Positions 35,407-47,659 of a stretch of DNA of 64,000 nt are shown in pieces (position 1 is the first letter of the stretch; every line of letters begins with the position of its first letter). Below the pieces are notes generated by a model that did not search any database, was not told the DNA's origin, and saw nothing but the letters and a program-made list of their open reading frames with translations. The DNA is taken from positions 34,018,760-34,082,759 of the forward strand of contig OX344762.1 of the NCBI GenBank assembly GCA_947034895.1, read 5' to 3'. This DNA is from Rhytidiadelphus loreus (Eukaryota; Streptophyta; Bryopsida; Hypnales; Hylocomiaceae). Position numbers and translations under genes: made by a program.

Positions 35407-36320
35407 AACTAACCCCCTCGCTCGGCCCTGCGGGCAAACCCTGGAATTATTTATTTTCTGCACATGAATTTTCTTGCAAATTTTGAATTCATTTCTGCGA
35501 TCAGTGACCCCCCCAATTAGCTTGATGAGGTCAAGAGTATACCCTAGAACGGCCCAAAATAGGGGGCATTTTTTTTACTTGCACCCCTGGTAAGGTTGAG
35601 CAAGGGGGGTCAATCCACCTTGATCCTCGCTCGTCCCCTCCAAGTTAGTCCAAGAGTGCAAGTTAAAAAAAGACCCCCTATTTTGTGCCCAAAAAATGTA
35701 GGCTCTACACCTCTCCTAGCTAATTTGGGCCAGGGTGAACTGACCCCCTCGCTCTGCCCTGCAGGCAAACCCTAGAATTATTTATTTTTCACACATGAAT
35801 TTTTTTGCAAAATTTTAATTCATTTTTGCGATCAAAGACCCCAAATTAGTCAAGAGAGGTCAAGAGTATACCCTAGAACGGCCCAAAATAGGGGGCTTTT
35901 TTTTTACATGCACCCCTAGTAAGGCCGAGCGAGGGGGTCAATCCACCTTGCTCGGTACTTAACGTCTCCCGTTTGACCCCTAGGGAAAACACTGGAATTT
36001 TCTTTTTTGTCATCCATGATAAAATTTGTAAATTCTTGAATGCATACCGTATGTGATGGTCTAATTCTATCAAGTTTTCAAGGGGCCATGTCACCTCAAA
36101 CCATTTACAAATCACAAGATGACACATGGCACTTTTTTACAAAATTGATTTACTTTCTATTGAATCTAACCTTCGCATAGGGGATTTTGGAATCACGACC
36201 TCAAATTAGCTAGGATAAGTGAAGAGGTACGTAATATATATGCAACATGAAATAGGGGGCAATTTTTACATGTACATTTGCATGGGGCAATAAGGGGGAC
36301 AATCTTGTGTGGGCCATTGA
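35407..36320. repeat. Cluster of related short repeats that served as transposon target
   Basis: The block CCCCCTCGCTC-G-CCCTGC-GGCAAACCCT-GAATTATTTATTTT occurs at 35413-35460 and again from 35743. AAATAGGGGGC-TTTTTTTTAC-TGCACCCC recurs near 35568, 35887 and (weaker) 36250, and inverted near 35655-35690. The units look like nested copies of one small non-autonomous element. No coding sequence. Confidence 0.6.
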
Positions 36321-36399
36321 CCTTGGCTAGAGGAATCACAACTATGAAACCTTTTACACTTCATTCTTTTTTTTGGATTGAGCCACATTGTTGCTTGTA

Positions 36400-36860
36400 T
36401 TTTTGTATGACTAGAATAGAAAAAATTTAGATCATTTTCATTTTTATAAAATTAGTCGTAAAGAAAGGTTATTTTGTAAAGACTCAAGAATTGTGTGCAA
36501 TTGAGTGAATTAGAAGCCACATGCACAAAAAACATCATCAAGCACTTTGTTCATCATTCAAAATGTGGGTGTTAGAAGGAGACCTTTATGCCTCTATTAC
36601 CTAGGAAGTAGACCCTATTAATAATGGAATTCTCAAATATGACAACGAGGTCATTTGACTCCAACCATAGTTGGGGTTATTACAACAACTTACATCAAAT
36701 GGTGAGGTCAAAACGAGTTGCCTACATTGTAATAACAAATCATGTATAATGACGGTAATTACTATTAGTCCAAATTGGTAGAATAAATCACACTATGTAA
36801 CCAATTTTCTACCAATTACAAGCTATATATACAAAGTTTTGGATCTCATACCCTCCTCTT
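36400..36860. repeat. Dispersed repeat, direct copy at 53.2-53.9 kb
   Basis: Blocks such as AAGCACTTTGTTCATCATTC, TCTCAAATATGACAA-GA-GTC and TAGTCCAAATTGGTAGAATAAA occur in the same order at both places, about 80% similar by eye. No gene. Confidence 0.55.
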
Positions 36861-37013
36861 AATCCTTGAAGGGCTTGAAAGCCTTTTGTGACTTTCAAGA
36901 TTCTTTGGATGCCATACCTACGGACCTACTTGCAAACTAAAACTCCTTATAACTTTCATCTCATTAATCAAAATGGAATGATTCAAAGCTTTCCACGTAT
37001 ATATAAATCTAGA

Positions 37014-37245
37014 CACTACAAGAGAAAGGGGTGTTTTAAGTATAGTCCTAGAGATAACATTTTAAGTAATGACCTTTTTAGGAGACTTTCAGTAAGAATT
37101 TACAAGATATTTGTGTCTTTCTAGTAAAATTTTACTATAAGGACACAAATATCTTGTAAATTCTTACTGAAAATCTCTTAAAAAAGTCATTACTTAAAAT
37201 GTTATTTCTAGGACTATACTTAAAACACCCCTTTCTCTTGTAGTG
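37014..37245. mobile_element. CACTA-type MITE, 232 bp
   Basis: The ends are CACTACAAGAGAAAG and its exact complement, flanked on both sides by AGA (37011-37013, 37246-37248). CACTACAAGA ends with 3-bp target duplications are diagnostic of CACTA (En/Spm) transposons. The arms, about 105 bp each, are nearly perfect complements, so the whole element folds into one hairpin. Confidence 0.9.
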
Positions 37246-38826
37246 AGAGAACCAATTTCAAATTTTTTTTTCTTCTTAAAAGTGATTTTTAAAGAAGTTC
37301 TTTGGGCTGCCCAAGCTATTCGTCAACTACTGAAAATTACATATCATGCAATATCTTTTTAACCATGTAGTAAAAAATTATGAAGATTGTTGGGCCTTAA
37401 AGCTACTCCTCGGGCACACATTGTGTGAAATTTTCAAAATAAAAAAAAATAAGAAGTCCATTCGTAGTGAGCTACCCAAAATTGCTAGGTAACATATGTT
37501 GCCAAAAAACGGTGTTTGGTCCTTTAGGGGTTAATAGAAAGTATTGCAAAGACAATTCGACCTTGTTCTCCACCTTCTACTCTTCACCACCCATAAAAGT
37601 TTTGGAATTTTTTTGCCAAAATCTTTCTTGATTTTGATACCAACTACAATTACAATGAAAAATTAAGACAATAAGTGGATGAAATTGTCAAAAAGCATCT
37701 CCAAACAATATATGATTTGCCAAACTTTGGATGGGGTTCACTAATTGTGTACAAAATTGGGATGAAAGTTTTGATAAATTATCAATAATAGATGATTGTT
37801 CAAACTCAGTTGCATTGACTTCAAGTTGTTCCTCACCATTTTGGGTACCCCACTTGCTCATTTTCCATCCAAAAGCAATGGTTGACATTATGTAGGTTAG
37901 ATGTAACACAGACATAGACATACCCAGAGTGTGCTCTAGAAAGAAAAAAATGTGTGCTAATACGCAAAGAAGGGGACAGGAATGGGTATGTATCTCTTAG
38001 TTCCTCTAGACCCGATTTAACACTCAGTAAGGGTTGGGCAGTTCAGCACTTTTGCAACAGAGTGGGCTACTCATACTGAGGTAACTGTAAAGCCAATGAG
38101 TCCTCTTTGAAATCAGGTCTTATTATTACCCGACTCAGGACGGACTTCGTGAGTAACCCTGCCACCCACATGGCCACATGTAGCTACAGTAGTAAAACTG
38201 TCCTGGATTGCATCCCAGACATCTTATAAGTTAACAACTGTGTCGGACTGTCGGCACTGCTCGTTTGGAGATTCTTCGACTCCAACATCGAGGCCTGAGC
38301 AAATCATGGGAATGCTATTTGAAGCCATGATTTATACTATTTGAAATCCTTACAACATCCTCCCACTCCTGTCAGTAGGAAATTCTCACACTACGAAGTC
38401 TTAATTAATCACAACACCACAGACTGTTCGATCTATTTCATTCATCATCACAAACTCTATCTCACACACACAACCAGCACATGCACAGAAACGACACTGA
38501 CAAGGTAAATGCTCCGTTTCCTTCATCGATCAAGACATACTGTATACACAGCGAAAAGTCAGGAGCCAAACCCTCGACGAAAGCTTACTAGCTGATGCTA
38601 ACCTCAGGTAAGCGAAACTTGTGGAATCCTTTGTCACTTATCAAGTGACTAATGAACTCTCATCACACTGTATATGCCAGCCATTTAGCCAAAAATCACT
38701 TCCAGCATACACACATATAAATAACAGTCCATCACTTCCACTGAATTCAAACTGCAGAATGATGTGAGATTTGTGAGAGGGGCCGGAAGCGCTGTCGATC
38801 GATCGATCGAACTTGCTCTTGACTTC

Positions 38827-39758
38827 TCAGCTGTGTCGACGATCAGCAATCTCGGCAGCCAAGGCTCTCAGAAATGCAGAGTATGGCGATGTGGTGAGCA
38901 CGTAAACGCCGGAAGTCCCAATCAGGGAAGGACACTTCTCTTCCACGGTCTTCATTTCTTTAATCAGTTCGCCCAAGGAAGCCTTCCACAGAGACATGCT
39001 CAAAACATCCCACGGCAATGCCTCATTCCCTGGCGTAAGCACCTTCACGTTCTCAGCCATGTTCAGCAACATGCGGCAAATCGTGTCGTCTTTGTCCTTG
39101 AGATTTCTCATCAGAAGATTAGGCCCTTTTCTGCCCAGAAACTCAAGGCACTGGAAGTGGGAAATATCTCCGACAACACCATCAGCAGCTTTACTGAAGG
39201 ATTCTTCTCCGGATCTCGCTGGGTCTCCATTTGAACCTAACGTCACAACCATGCATTGCAGTTCAGTTCAGAATTGAAAATATATAAAGTCAGTGTTGTT
39301 GCGGGACAGCGGGAGCACTGAGCTTACAGACAGACATGCACGGGTTCTGATTTTCTGAACGGAGAATGAAATCTAGTACTTCGAAGTTTGATAATTAAAA
39401 TTGATCAAGCACCGTGGAAAGCAAGCTAGCTAGAAACAAACTAACTACGTACTACCTTGTGCCAGAATCTTCAAGGCAACGTGGTCATGCAGAGCCCCAC
39501 TCTCGCACGGTCTGCTGGTATCCTGGTACGATGTGGCTTTCTCGAGCACCGTCCACAAGTCGAGGACTTCCTGCATTCAACATTTCGGGTGACCGAGTGG
39601 TTGGAGAGATCGAGCTCGACCTCGACCTCGACCTCGTCGTGAACAACGTTGAAGTGAACCCCCGGAAGCTGAGTTTCCAAAATTTCCATGAGGAACTGGT
39701 TCCTTCTTGACGAAGCAGCAGCCAACCTCAGTCCGTCAATTTCATGCCAGTTCGACAT
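38827..39758 (-). pseudogene. Unknown two-exon gene family, copy 1, frameshifted
   Basis: Compared with the intact copy at 49334-50443. Exon 1 starts at ATG 39758-39756 (MSNWHEIDGLRLAAASS...) but is thrown out of frame by a 4-base excess near 39606-39616. A second 4-base excess lies near 39485-39491; together they do not restore the frame. Exon 2 (about 39237-38827) is open: SFSKAADGVVGDISH, CLEFLGRKGPNLLMRNL, LPWDVLSMSLWKASLGEL, SGVYVLTTSPYSAFL. The family is not recognised. The GA run at 39979-39799 lies about 40 bases 5' of the start on the gene's strand. Likely a recently disabled duplicate. Confidence 0.65.
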
Positions 39759-39794
39759 TTTGACCTCCGAGCTAGCTAGTATCCGATCGTCACA

Positions 39795-39982
<188 letters not shown>

Positions 39983-40302
39983 CTGCTCACAACGCTGTCA
40001 CAGAGCATGAATCCACAATCTGGGACTTCGATTGCTAATTTCTAAACGAAGATCACAGTACTGGAGGCCCAAGGACAATGGACAGTGTGCAGTGGGTTTG
40101 ACACATATAGTCTCTGGCATTTAATTTGTGCACACGAGAGAGAGAGCAATTAATTAATACTCTCCCCCAGCCAGTTGCAAGTCGTTCCTGCTGCCATTGA
40201 ACATCGTGGAGGACTGTGGTACGTCGGACCTTTACATTGCAACTACTGTTCCTCCTTTAATTTGGTTGGCCATGAATATATGGTAACCCAGGACGGAAGT
40301 TT

Positions 40303-40414
40303 TTTTTTTTTTTTTGACACAAATAAAGGAGCCCTTTACTGCAAGAAAGAATATATAAACAAGAGCCCAGCCGCAAGCGGCCTGGGAAAAGAGACACGAC
40401 CGACATACAAATAA
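40303..40414 (-). mobile_element. Short 5'-truncated retroposon with 15-bp target duplication
   Basis: CCAGGACGGAAGTTT occurs at 40288-40302 and again at 40415-40429. Between them, on the - strand, is about 99 bp ending in a run of As (Ts at 40303-40315). The inserted sequence (GCTGGGCTCTTG, TTGCAGTAAAGG, CTCCTTTATTTG) is related to the LINE 3' end at 21.40-21.55 kb. Target duplication, poly(A) and severe 5' truncation are classic LINE-mediated insertion features. Confidence 0.88.
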
Positions 40415-40479
40415 CCAGGACGGAAGTTTGGAACTGTTCACTCCAGCGTCGGTTTACCCTCTCCAAATGACTGATAACT

Positions 40480-40620
40480 TATTTATTACCGGTACTTGGC
40501 TGCTTGCATGACATTCTTATAAGTCATAAGTAGCCAACTACCGGTAATAAGTTATAAGTCATAAGTTATAAGTCATAAGTCATAATGACTTATTACTTGG
40601 CTGCTTGCATGACATTGCTT
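40480..40620. repeat. Short repeats of TTATAAGTCATAAG with flanking inverted blocks
   Basis: TATAAGTCATAAG recurs four or five times between 40516 and 40590. CTTGGCTGCTTGCATGACATT occurs on both sides (40496 and 40597), and GTACTTGGC/GCCAACTAC and ACCGGT words are inverted. It looks like a rearranged small element. Confidence 0.5.
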
Positions 40621-40650
40621 GAACATCGATCAGGCAGCTCGTACCGGCCA

Positions 40651-40902
40651 GGGAGGATTGACCCTTTATTGCCCTATGTTTTATTCCTGAAGAAAACAAC
40701 ATTGAATTTTTAAAAGTTTTCCACCCGTGATAAAACTTGAAAGTTCTGAATTCATATTTGCAAATCAGAGGCCCCAAATTAGTTAGGAGAGTTGACAAAA
40801 TAAAAAATTTATGTGGCACAAAATAGGGGACAATTCTTTACCTTTACCCTTGGATTTACCCCGGGATGGGGCAATAAGTACAGTAAGGGGGTCAATCCTC
40901 CC
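40651..40902. mobile_element. MITE family B, copy 1
   Basis: Ends GGGAGGATTGAC and GTCAATCCTCCC are inverted (40651-40662, 40891-40902). The interior contains a CCCAAATTAG-TAGG block and AAAATAGGGG-CAATT. A second copy with the same layout is at 45406-45633. Related words occur in the 35.4-36.3 kb cluster. Confidence 0.7.
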
Positions 40903-41433
40903 CGGGCGCTGGTAGCCTAGTCCTTGTCCCTTCCGCACTTGCCGCTGCTGCTTCTGTTTTTTCTGCTTGCTTTAAATGAAGTTCCCTGGTATTCCCTGTC
41001 TGTTCAGTCAGGGTACATACTGTAATAATTAATAAGTTCCCTGGTGTACCCTGAGTCCCTGACTGGTATGGTACAGTACTCCCTGTCAGTCTGTCAAACG
41101 GACCAAGAAAGAAGATGGAGGAGCACGGATTCCATGGAATCCACTCAGGTGGGGGCCGATAGGCCAACAAAACCGAACTCACACGTGAAAAACAAGCCCG
41201 ACCCAGGGTTTTTTTTTCTTTTTTTAAGCGAATTTTCCGTAAAAAGAGATACCAAAAAAAAAGTTTAGGGAATATTTGGCGAGATACTCTTCCTTTTTCC
41301 AGTGGATGAAATTTAAAAAATGCTACCAAATCTTGGGACGGTACTATCACTCTATTTTGGATGAAATGTACACTCTTTGGGAGGAATGTTCAATTTTCCA
41401 TTCAGGTTTCATCCATTTTCGTGGAAGTAAATA

Positions 41434-41683
41434 CACTAAATAGTGAAATTAGGTTGCCCCACACTAATTTCTCGACATTCTACACTATATAAATATGTAT
41501 TGTTTCTTTACAAGAATTTAATACTTTTTTGAATTAAAAATTTATGCATGTGGGACTTATGAACCTCTGTGTGTACAAACAGAAAAAACAGTAGACATAT
41601 TTGTTGATTGATTGGCTCGTAAAGTGATTTTCTTGAAGTAAGGCAACCTAATTGTTAAGGCAACCTAATTTCACTATTTAGTG
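41434..41683. mobile_element. TA-flanked MITE (Tc1/mariner-like), 250 bp
   Basis: Perfect 25-bp inverted ends begin CACTAAATAGTGAAATT (41434-41458, 41659-41683) and are flanked by TA (41432-41433, 41684-41685). The related repeat at 17.62-17.95 kb has the unoccupied site, GTAAC-TA-GCTTC at 17775-17785, confirming the boundaries. Confidence 0.85.
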
Positions 41684-41699
41684 TAGCTTCGTCACTCCA

Positions 41700-44040
41700 G
41701 TTGCGATCGCTTTGTGCACTGCCTAAATGAAATGGAAAAACAAACAATACTTTCCCGTCTACCTAAGCTTAAGGTAATAGGCTCGAAAACCGTTCAGGCT
41801 TTAAAACCGTGCCCTATTTTGAATCTGCATGGGTTGTACATGTTTCTTTTCATTGGCTTCAGTTATGTACAAGTGGTGAACATTTCAGTTAGGGCATGGT
41901 TTAAGAGCATTGTGCCCATTTGACTTCAAAATTTGATAACTAATTCCTCATAGCTCTGAAAAATATGAAACGACTTGGGTTAGGTGAAAATTCTACTTTT
42001 CTTTCCAGGAAAATATGCTCACATATATTTCAAGGTGTTTCACCTTCTCGAAATTCAGTTTCAGCCCTTAGATGGGTGGTATCTGAGCCTGTTACCTTAC
42101 CCATCCAGGCCAACGATCCCTCTCCCCTCCGCCCTTTCACCTCCTCCGAGTCGGCTCCGACGGCCTTCTGCCTCTTCCGAATTCCAATATAGACTGAGCT
42201 TTTCAATTCTACGAATTTCTTGCTCGCTCGCTCGCTCGCTTCTTTGAGCTTCGATGGTGTTGTGTCATAGGGTTGATACATCTTGAGCCTCCGGATTGGC
42301 TTGCCCTTGTTTAAAAAAAGCCGGTTTTTGAATTAAATCGCCAATGTCTGAACTCTACAATTGGGTTTGAAAAATTTATAAAATTCGGATAAAAATTGAT
42401 CTATGTGAATCCTCCTAAAAATTGGCAGTTTTTTGAGGACTTGATAGTAATGAGATTTCATAAAAGGATTGAGATTTCGTAAAAGGATTGAGATTTTTAA
42501 AAAGAAATTTAAAAAATATGAATAGATTTTCTTACTTTGAAAGTTTATATTTTGAATTATTGATATTTTTATTTGTTATTAATAATTAGTTACAAATTTT
42601 TGAAGTAAAAAGATACACTATAGAACTGAAAAATAACTTTCACACCCCTATATTATTTATATAAGAAAAAATTGTTTAAAAACTTTTAAGAAAATTCCTA
42701 AAAAAAATTCTCTAACGAAAGCTCATTTTGAATGGAATATTGATTCAATGGTAATTTAAATGTGTTCTCTATAATTATTTGAGTTAAAAAACAGGCCATT
42801 TTAGTTCATTTTCAATGTCTTCTAGAAATCACTTCATATTTCATTTGAGTTGGAAATTTCGGCAATAGAAACCTATAGTCATTATTAAACAATGTTCAAA
42901 ATTTTAGGTTGAAATTATAGTTTATTAGAAACTACTTGTTCACACGTGGTTTATTGTAGTAGAACTAAGTGCACCCCCCGAGGTTTCAATCCTCATTTAG
43001 TCATAATAGAATAGCATTTTTCAAAAACTTTTGCACTAAAAAAAGTTGAAAAATCAATCTAAATTTCATCTCCAAAAATCCGATTGAGATTTTAAGTCTC
43101 CAATAAAATATAATAGACACAATTTTGAGAGGGTGTTTGGAAAAGTCAAAGAAAATGTCCCTTCCAACCCTTCTTTGAAATTTGTCCATAACTTTTGATT
43201 GGAAGCTCAAAATCTCAAAATTGATTTATGGCTATGAAATTCAACTTGATTTTTCACCTTTTTTTAGCTCAAAGTTTTAAATTTTTAAAAATTATAATAT
43301 GCCTAAATGAGGTTTGAAATTCTACTTCAAATATAATTCCTACTTTTGTCTGACTTGATTATGAGTGATTGAAAAACTACAAATTCTAATTTACATATCC
43401 TACACGGGTTGTTCTACCTTCTACCTTCTACCGCCCAATGTAGATATAAAAAGATTCTCTTCCCAATTATAAACACAAAGCATGAATGACTTCCAAATCA
43501 ATGTGAGGTAATTCAAGCAATTATTGGTCTTAGTAGTTTGATTTCCATTTTGTTTACAATTTTCTTTGAAAGTACATAATTTTCCATTAACCCCAATGTC
43601 ACTACAAAAAAAACAAGGGTATAAATGACTTGTCCACAATGACTACAAGTAAAACAATGACTACAAAATGACTTATTGTAGTTCCGATTGTAGTAATATC
43701 TCATATTAAGTTGAAGACATCCAAAATTATCAAAATAAGCAATTCAATATAGTTGGAGGCACCTTTTCTAGGAAAAATGTATTTGTAGTATTAGTAATTG
43801 AAAATAATGAAGTTTCAAGAAAACAAAATAGAATTTCTGGATAAAACATGTAATTAGTACTATGAATTTTCAAACTAAAATTCCTTGGCTAGGCCATTGA
43901 AATTGTCACATAGCTTGATTCTAATCCAAAATCTAGAGAATCAACAATCAACCAATCGCAATTAAGTATGGGAACAATTTTAATTCACTTTTGGTGACAC
44001 TTTCAATAAAAATTTACTTGTTAGGAATGGGTACACAAAT
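41700..44040. other. Mostly AT-rich intergenic DNA, no gene seen
   Basis: 41.96-42.28 kb is GC-richer, with a CCTCCGAGTCGGCTCCGACGG hairpin-like stretch (42140-42160) and five GCTC units near 42221-42241; it might be an old promoter or leader. From 42.3 to 44.0 kb there are only short frames. A CACTACAAAAAAAAC word at 43601 could be one end of a decayed CACTA element whose partner I did not find. Confidence 0.35.
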
Positions 44041-45370
44041 GGTTTTGGGTGTTTTCCTCTTAACCCTATAAGGACAAGCCCATGACCACAAATTTCAAGC
44101 TTCCTTGCTTATCACTTTGTAAGCTTCCAATTTGCAACTAGATATGAATGAAAAAAATTATATTTATTTTTCAGAGATGAAGTCATATGTCTACTAGTAT
44201 ACAAGTCATAAAATTTTGAAATTTTTGTGGAAAAATTTGAAATTACTATGAATTTCTTAATCCTTAAATGAGCTCCTAAAGGATTGAGGCCTTTTTTTTC
44301 TTTTGCCAAAAAACACTTAAAACTACCATTTCTATAGCAAAGAGTAAAAAATTTTGAAGATTGTACATTTAACCATAGTATCTTACACCTATTTAGTATG
44401 AGAATGTATGGAATAAACTTCATAAATTTTTACTGCAGAGATTACTAGATAATTGCATTTAAAGTGAAGAAAACAAATTTTTTAGCACATTCATTTGCGG
44501 GACTAGATTATTTAACTTTGAACCTTCCTAACTTAAATTTTTTTTACTACAAAGTTTTGAAGTTTAAATCTTTATTGTGGAGAATTGAGTTGAGTGTTTA
44601 GGACAAAAAGAAAAAGAAAAACTTAATTTTCATTCTTAAAAAAATTGTGAAGATGAAGTAGGTATGAGATAAAGAAAAACCTAAATTATTAATATCTTTA
44701 AGATGGAATTAAAACGCACTAATCCCAATGGTGAGATTGTTTTAGCAAGCAAAATTAACCATGCACATGGAACTTTATTTCTTGAAAACTTGTAAAACTT
44801 GCATTTAGAAATGAATTCTACAAGTTATTTTTTCAAGAAGATGCTTAGATTGCGTGGAAAAAAAATTGTCTATAACTTTTACATCACTTATCCAAATGAA
44901 ATGAATAAAAGCTTTCCATATAAACAAAAATATAATCTATTAGAAAAAAAATTTAAAAGAAAAATTCAAATTTTTCAAATTTTCTTTTTATGCTTGATCT
45001 CCCATGTTTTGAGCTTATGTAGGCGTAACTTTTGTTCCCAAGCACCAATTGAAAAAAAAATTATACTCCTACAAAGATAATTAGTTTTTCTATCTTCAAA
45101 AAAAGTTTCAATAAATCATGACAAAAATTGAAACCTTAGGTACTTGCCTGAAATTCAATTTGTCCTCTGAAGGTTCAATGGAAAATCAGCAAACTATGGT
45201 TATAGCATGTTGTACTAAAATATTGAGATTTAGAAATTTTTCAAAATTTCCAATTGGAGTAGAAATTGCACTTGATAGGCTTCATTTCATTAGTTGAATT
45301 GAAATTCAGAAAACATCATTTTTACGGCTAAAATTCACATCAAGAGTAAATAGCAAAAAATGTCCAAATA
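44040..45370. repeat. Dispersed repeat, direct copy at about 54.4-55.2 kb
   Basis: Shared blocks include CAAGCTTC...ATCACTTTGT, TTTTGCAACTAGATAT-A and ACGGCTAAAATTCACATC-A followed by GTAAATAGCAA-AAATG. The 44-45 kb copy is longer. No coding frame of note. Confidence 0.5.
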
Positions 45371-45405
45371 CACTCTTGAGCCAGGCCTGGGTGAACCAAC
45401 AGCCC

Positions 45406-45633
45406 GGGAGGATTAACCCATGTATTTCCCCATGTTTTACCCCTTTAGAAAACACTAATTTTTTTTTATTTACCACACATGATAAAAATTTGAAAGTTAT
45501 GAATTCATATTGGTAATTAGAGGTCCCAAATTAGCTAGTGGGCATTGAAGAAATAGAAAATTTAAGCAACACAAAGTAGGGGGCAATTTTTACATTTACC
45601 TTGTGTTGGGACAATACATGGGTCAATCCTCCC
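45406..45633. mobile_element. MITE family B, copy 2
   Basis: Ends GGGAGGATTAAC (45406-45417) and GTCAATCCTCCC (45622-45633), one mismatch. Interior colinear with 40651-40902, including the CCCAAATTAGCTAG block. Confidence 0.65.
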
Positions 45634-45949
45634 TAGCCGTGAACCAACCCCCTTGCTTGCTAGCTTGCTCGTCCCTCCAAGTCATTCCAAGGATGCATGT
45701 AAAAAAAGACTCCCTATTTTGTGCTTGATTAATTTATCTTCTACACTTCTCCTAGCTAGTTTGAGGCCTCTCATTGCAAATATGAATTCAAAATTTGCAA
45801 ATTTTATCATGCGTGGCAAATAAAAATCCTTCGATGTTTTCCCTTGGAGACGAGCAAGGGGGCACCAAGAGATGGGGTACAAAGTTATAAAAGAAAGAAT
45901 AAGAAAAGGTGGGGACGATAAAGGACGGATGAATGAGAACAGACCCAAC

Positions 45950-47060
45950 TAAATTGTTGGCATCATCGAAGCTCTTCTTCCAGTGTCATAGTGTGTCATA
46001 GTGTGGCTTTCCTTCGTTAATTTCATCTAGGCCCTATTGAATTGTCGGTATCATTGAAGCTCCTCGTGTGTCGTAGTGTGGCTTTCCTTTGTTAATTTCA
46101 TCCAGGCCCTACTGAATTGTCCGTTGGTATCATTGAAGCTCCTCTCATTAGAGAAAAAAATGAGGCCTCCATAGGGCTGCTCCAGCAGCCCTTAAAGGAC
46201 CCTGAAATTTGGGTTTTTTTTGCAAAAAAATTTGTTTTCCCCCACCTAAATTTGCAGTGGCAGCAATGTAGAAATCAAAATTAATGAATAAAAAATCAAT
46301 TTACAAAAAAAAAAAAAATCCAGGCTGAAATAAATTTAAAAGAATTAAATTTTTTTTTTTTTAAATCACAAAAATTGACAGATTTTGAGATATTCACCTT
46401 GGCTGACACCAAAAGTGCGACACTTTTCGGGGTGACAGACCAAGCTCGAAATAGCTTGGTCTGTCACCATGAGGCAGCCCTCTGGAGGCCTCATTTTTTC
46501 TCTAATGTGTGTCGTAGTGTGGCTTTCCTTTGTTAATTTCATCCAAGCCCTCCTGAATTGTCCATCGGTATCATCGAAGCTCCTCTTGTGTCGTAGTGTG
46601 TCGTAGTTTCCTTCGTTAATTTCATCCAGGCCCTACTGTGGCTTTCCTTCATTTCATCTGATAGGTCTACTTTGGGGGAGATCGAGTGGGGCCACTGTCT
46701 GCAACGCCATTTGCCAATTGTGTGCAACATTGTCAGCAAATGATCGAGCATCCTCAGTCAGAGGCTTTGTAATCGCCGGGAGATCAAGTACAAAGTTGTA
46801 AAAGAAAGAGTACTGATAGGCTTCATCGAAGTTCCTCTCTCTTGTGTTGTAGTGTGGCTCCCTTTGTTAAATTCATAGAGGCCCTACAGTACTGAATTGT
46901 CGGTCGGTATCATATCATCGAAGCTCCTCTGCTGTCGTAGTGTGGCTTTCCTTCGTTTCATCTGATAGATTTTTGGGGCGACTGGGGCCACTGTCCGCAA
47001 CTCCGTCTACGAGTTGTGTGCAACATTGTCGACAAATGAGCATCCTCTGTACCGGTATAG
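45950..47060. repeat. Degenerate tandem array, units about 80-100 bp
   Basis: At least five units share GTCGTAGTGTGGCTTTCCTT, GTTAATTTCATC-AGGCCCTA, TGAATTGTC and TATCAT-GAAGCTCCTC. A longer block (GGGGCCACTGTC-GCAAC and GTGTGCAACATTGTC) is present twice, near 46693 and 46983. A separate element interrupts the array at 46146-46507. No coding capacity is apparent. Confidence 0.75.
46146..46507. mobile_element. MITE inserted within the tandem array
   Basis: Ends CATTAGAGAAAAAAATGAGG (46146 on) and its complement ending at 46507 are inverted for about 25 bp. The interruption falls exactly inside the array word GAAGCTCCTC-GTGTGTCG. A perfect internal hairpin with 16-bp arms (GGTGACAGACCAAGCT) lies at 46431-46468. 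No clear target duplication. Confidence 0.7.
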
Positions 47061-47659
47061 TCCGGGCTTATTGACTACAGTAGTGATCCAGGGTGTCACT
47101 CCTCAACTCTTCAACTTGTATACTTCAAAACCTTTTTTCAGTTGACAGGGTCTTGTTGGAGTGGCTTTGTCGCTTTGCAGTGCAGTCCGAGTCAGTGTTT
47201 TTTTAATGCATGATTCTTTTTTGGTCATTTGGCTACAACCAAGAGACGTTGGTTATTTTTTGGAAATGAAATTTTCATTCTTTTTCATTCAAAAAAGCTA
47301 GATCATTGTTTTATTAAGACCAAAAGCCAAATTTTACATGTGTATCACCTAGTTTTGATATAGATATCACCAAATATCACACGAGTATCACATGAGTATC
47401 ACACCCATACTAAAGAAATGGTTCACTACTTCTCCAAAATGATAAAAAACATTGATAGGAATAGCAAGAAAAAAGGAAACAGTTCTTTGTTTGAGAAGTG
47501 ACTTCTAAAAAAAATTGACTCAATTGTAAGCCAAAAATCCAAACATCAAATGGTCTTTTCTACATTAGAAAGGAGAGAAAAAGATTCTACATTAAAGAAA
47601 GACTTTTCATGCAAAAGAGGGAACTAAGGCCTAATTTAATGGTACACATAACAACGCTT

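Noticed and set aside
38764..39277. Plus-strand frames overlapping the three-copy family
   Set aside because: They are antisense shadows of exon 2, and the splice sites and matching frames support the - strand.
43595..43690. A second full CACTA MITE at CACTACAAAAAAAAC
   Set aside because: TTATTGTAGTTCC at 43674-43684 is only a weak partner and no 3-bp duplication is visible.
45950..47060. CRISPR-like array
   Set aside because: Units are long, degenerate and directly adjacent, without unique spacers.
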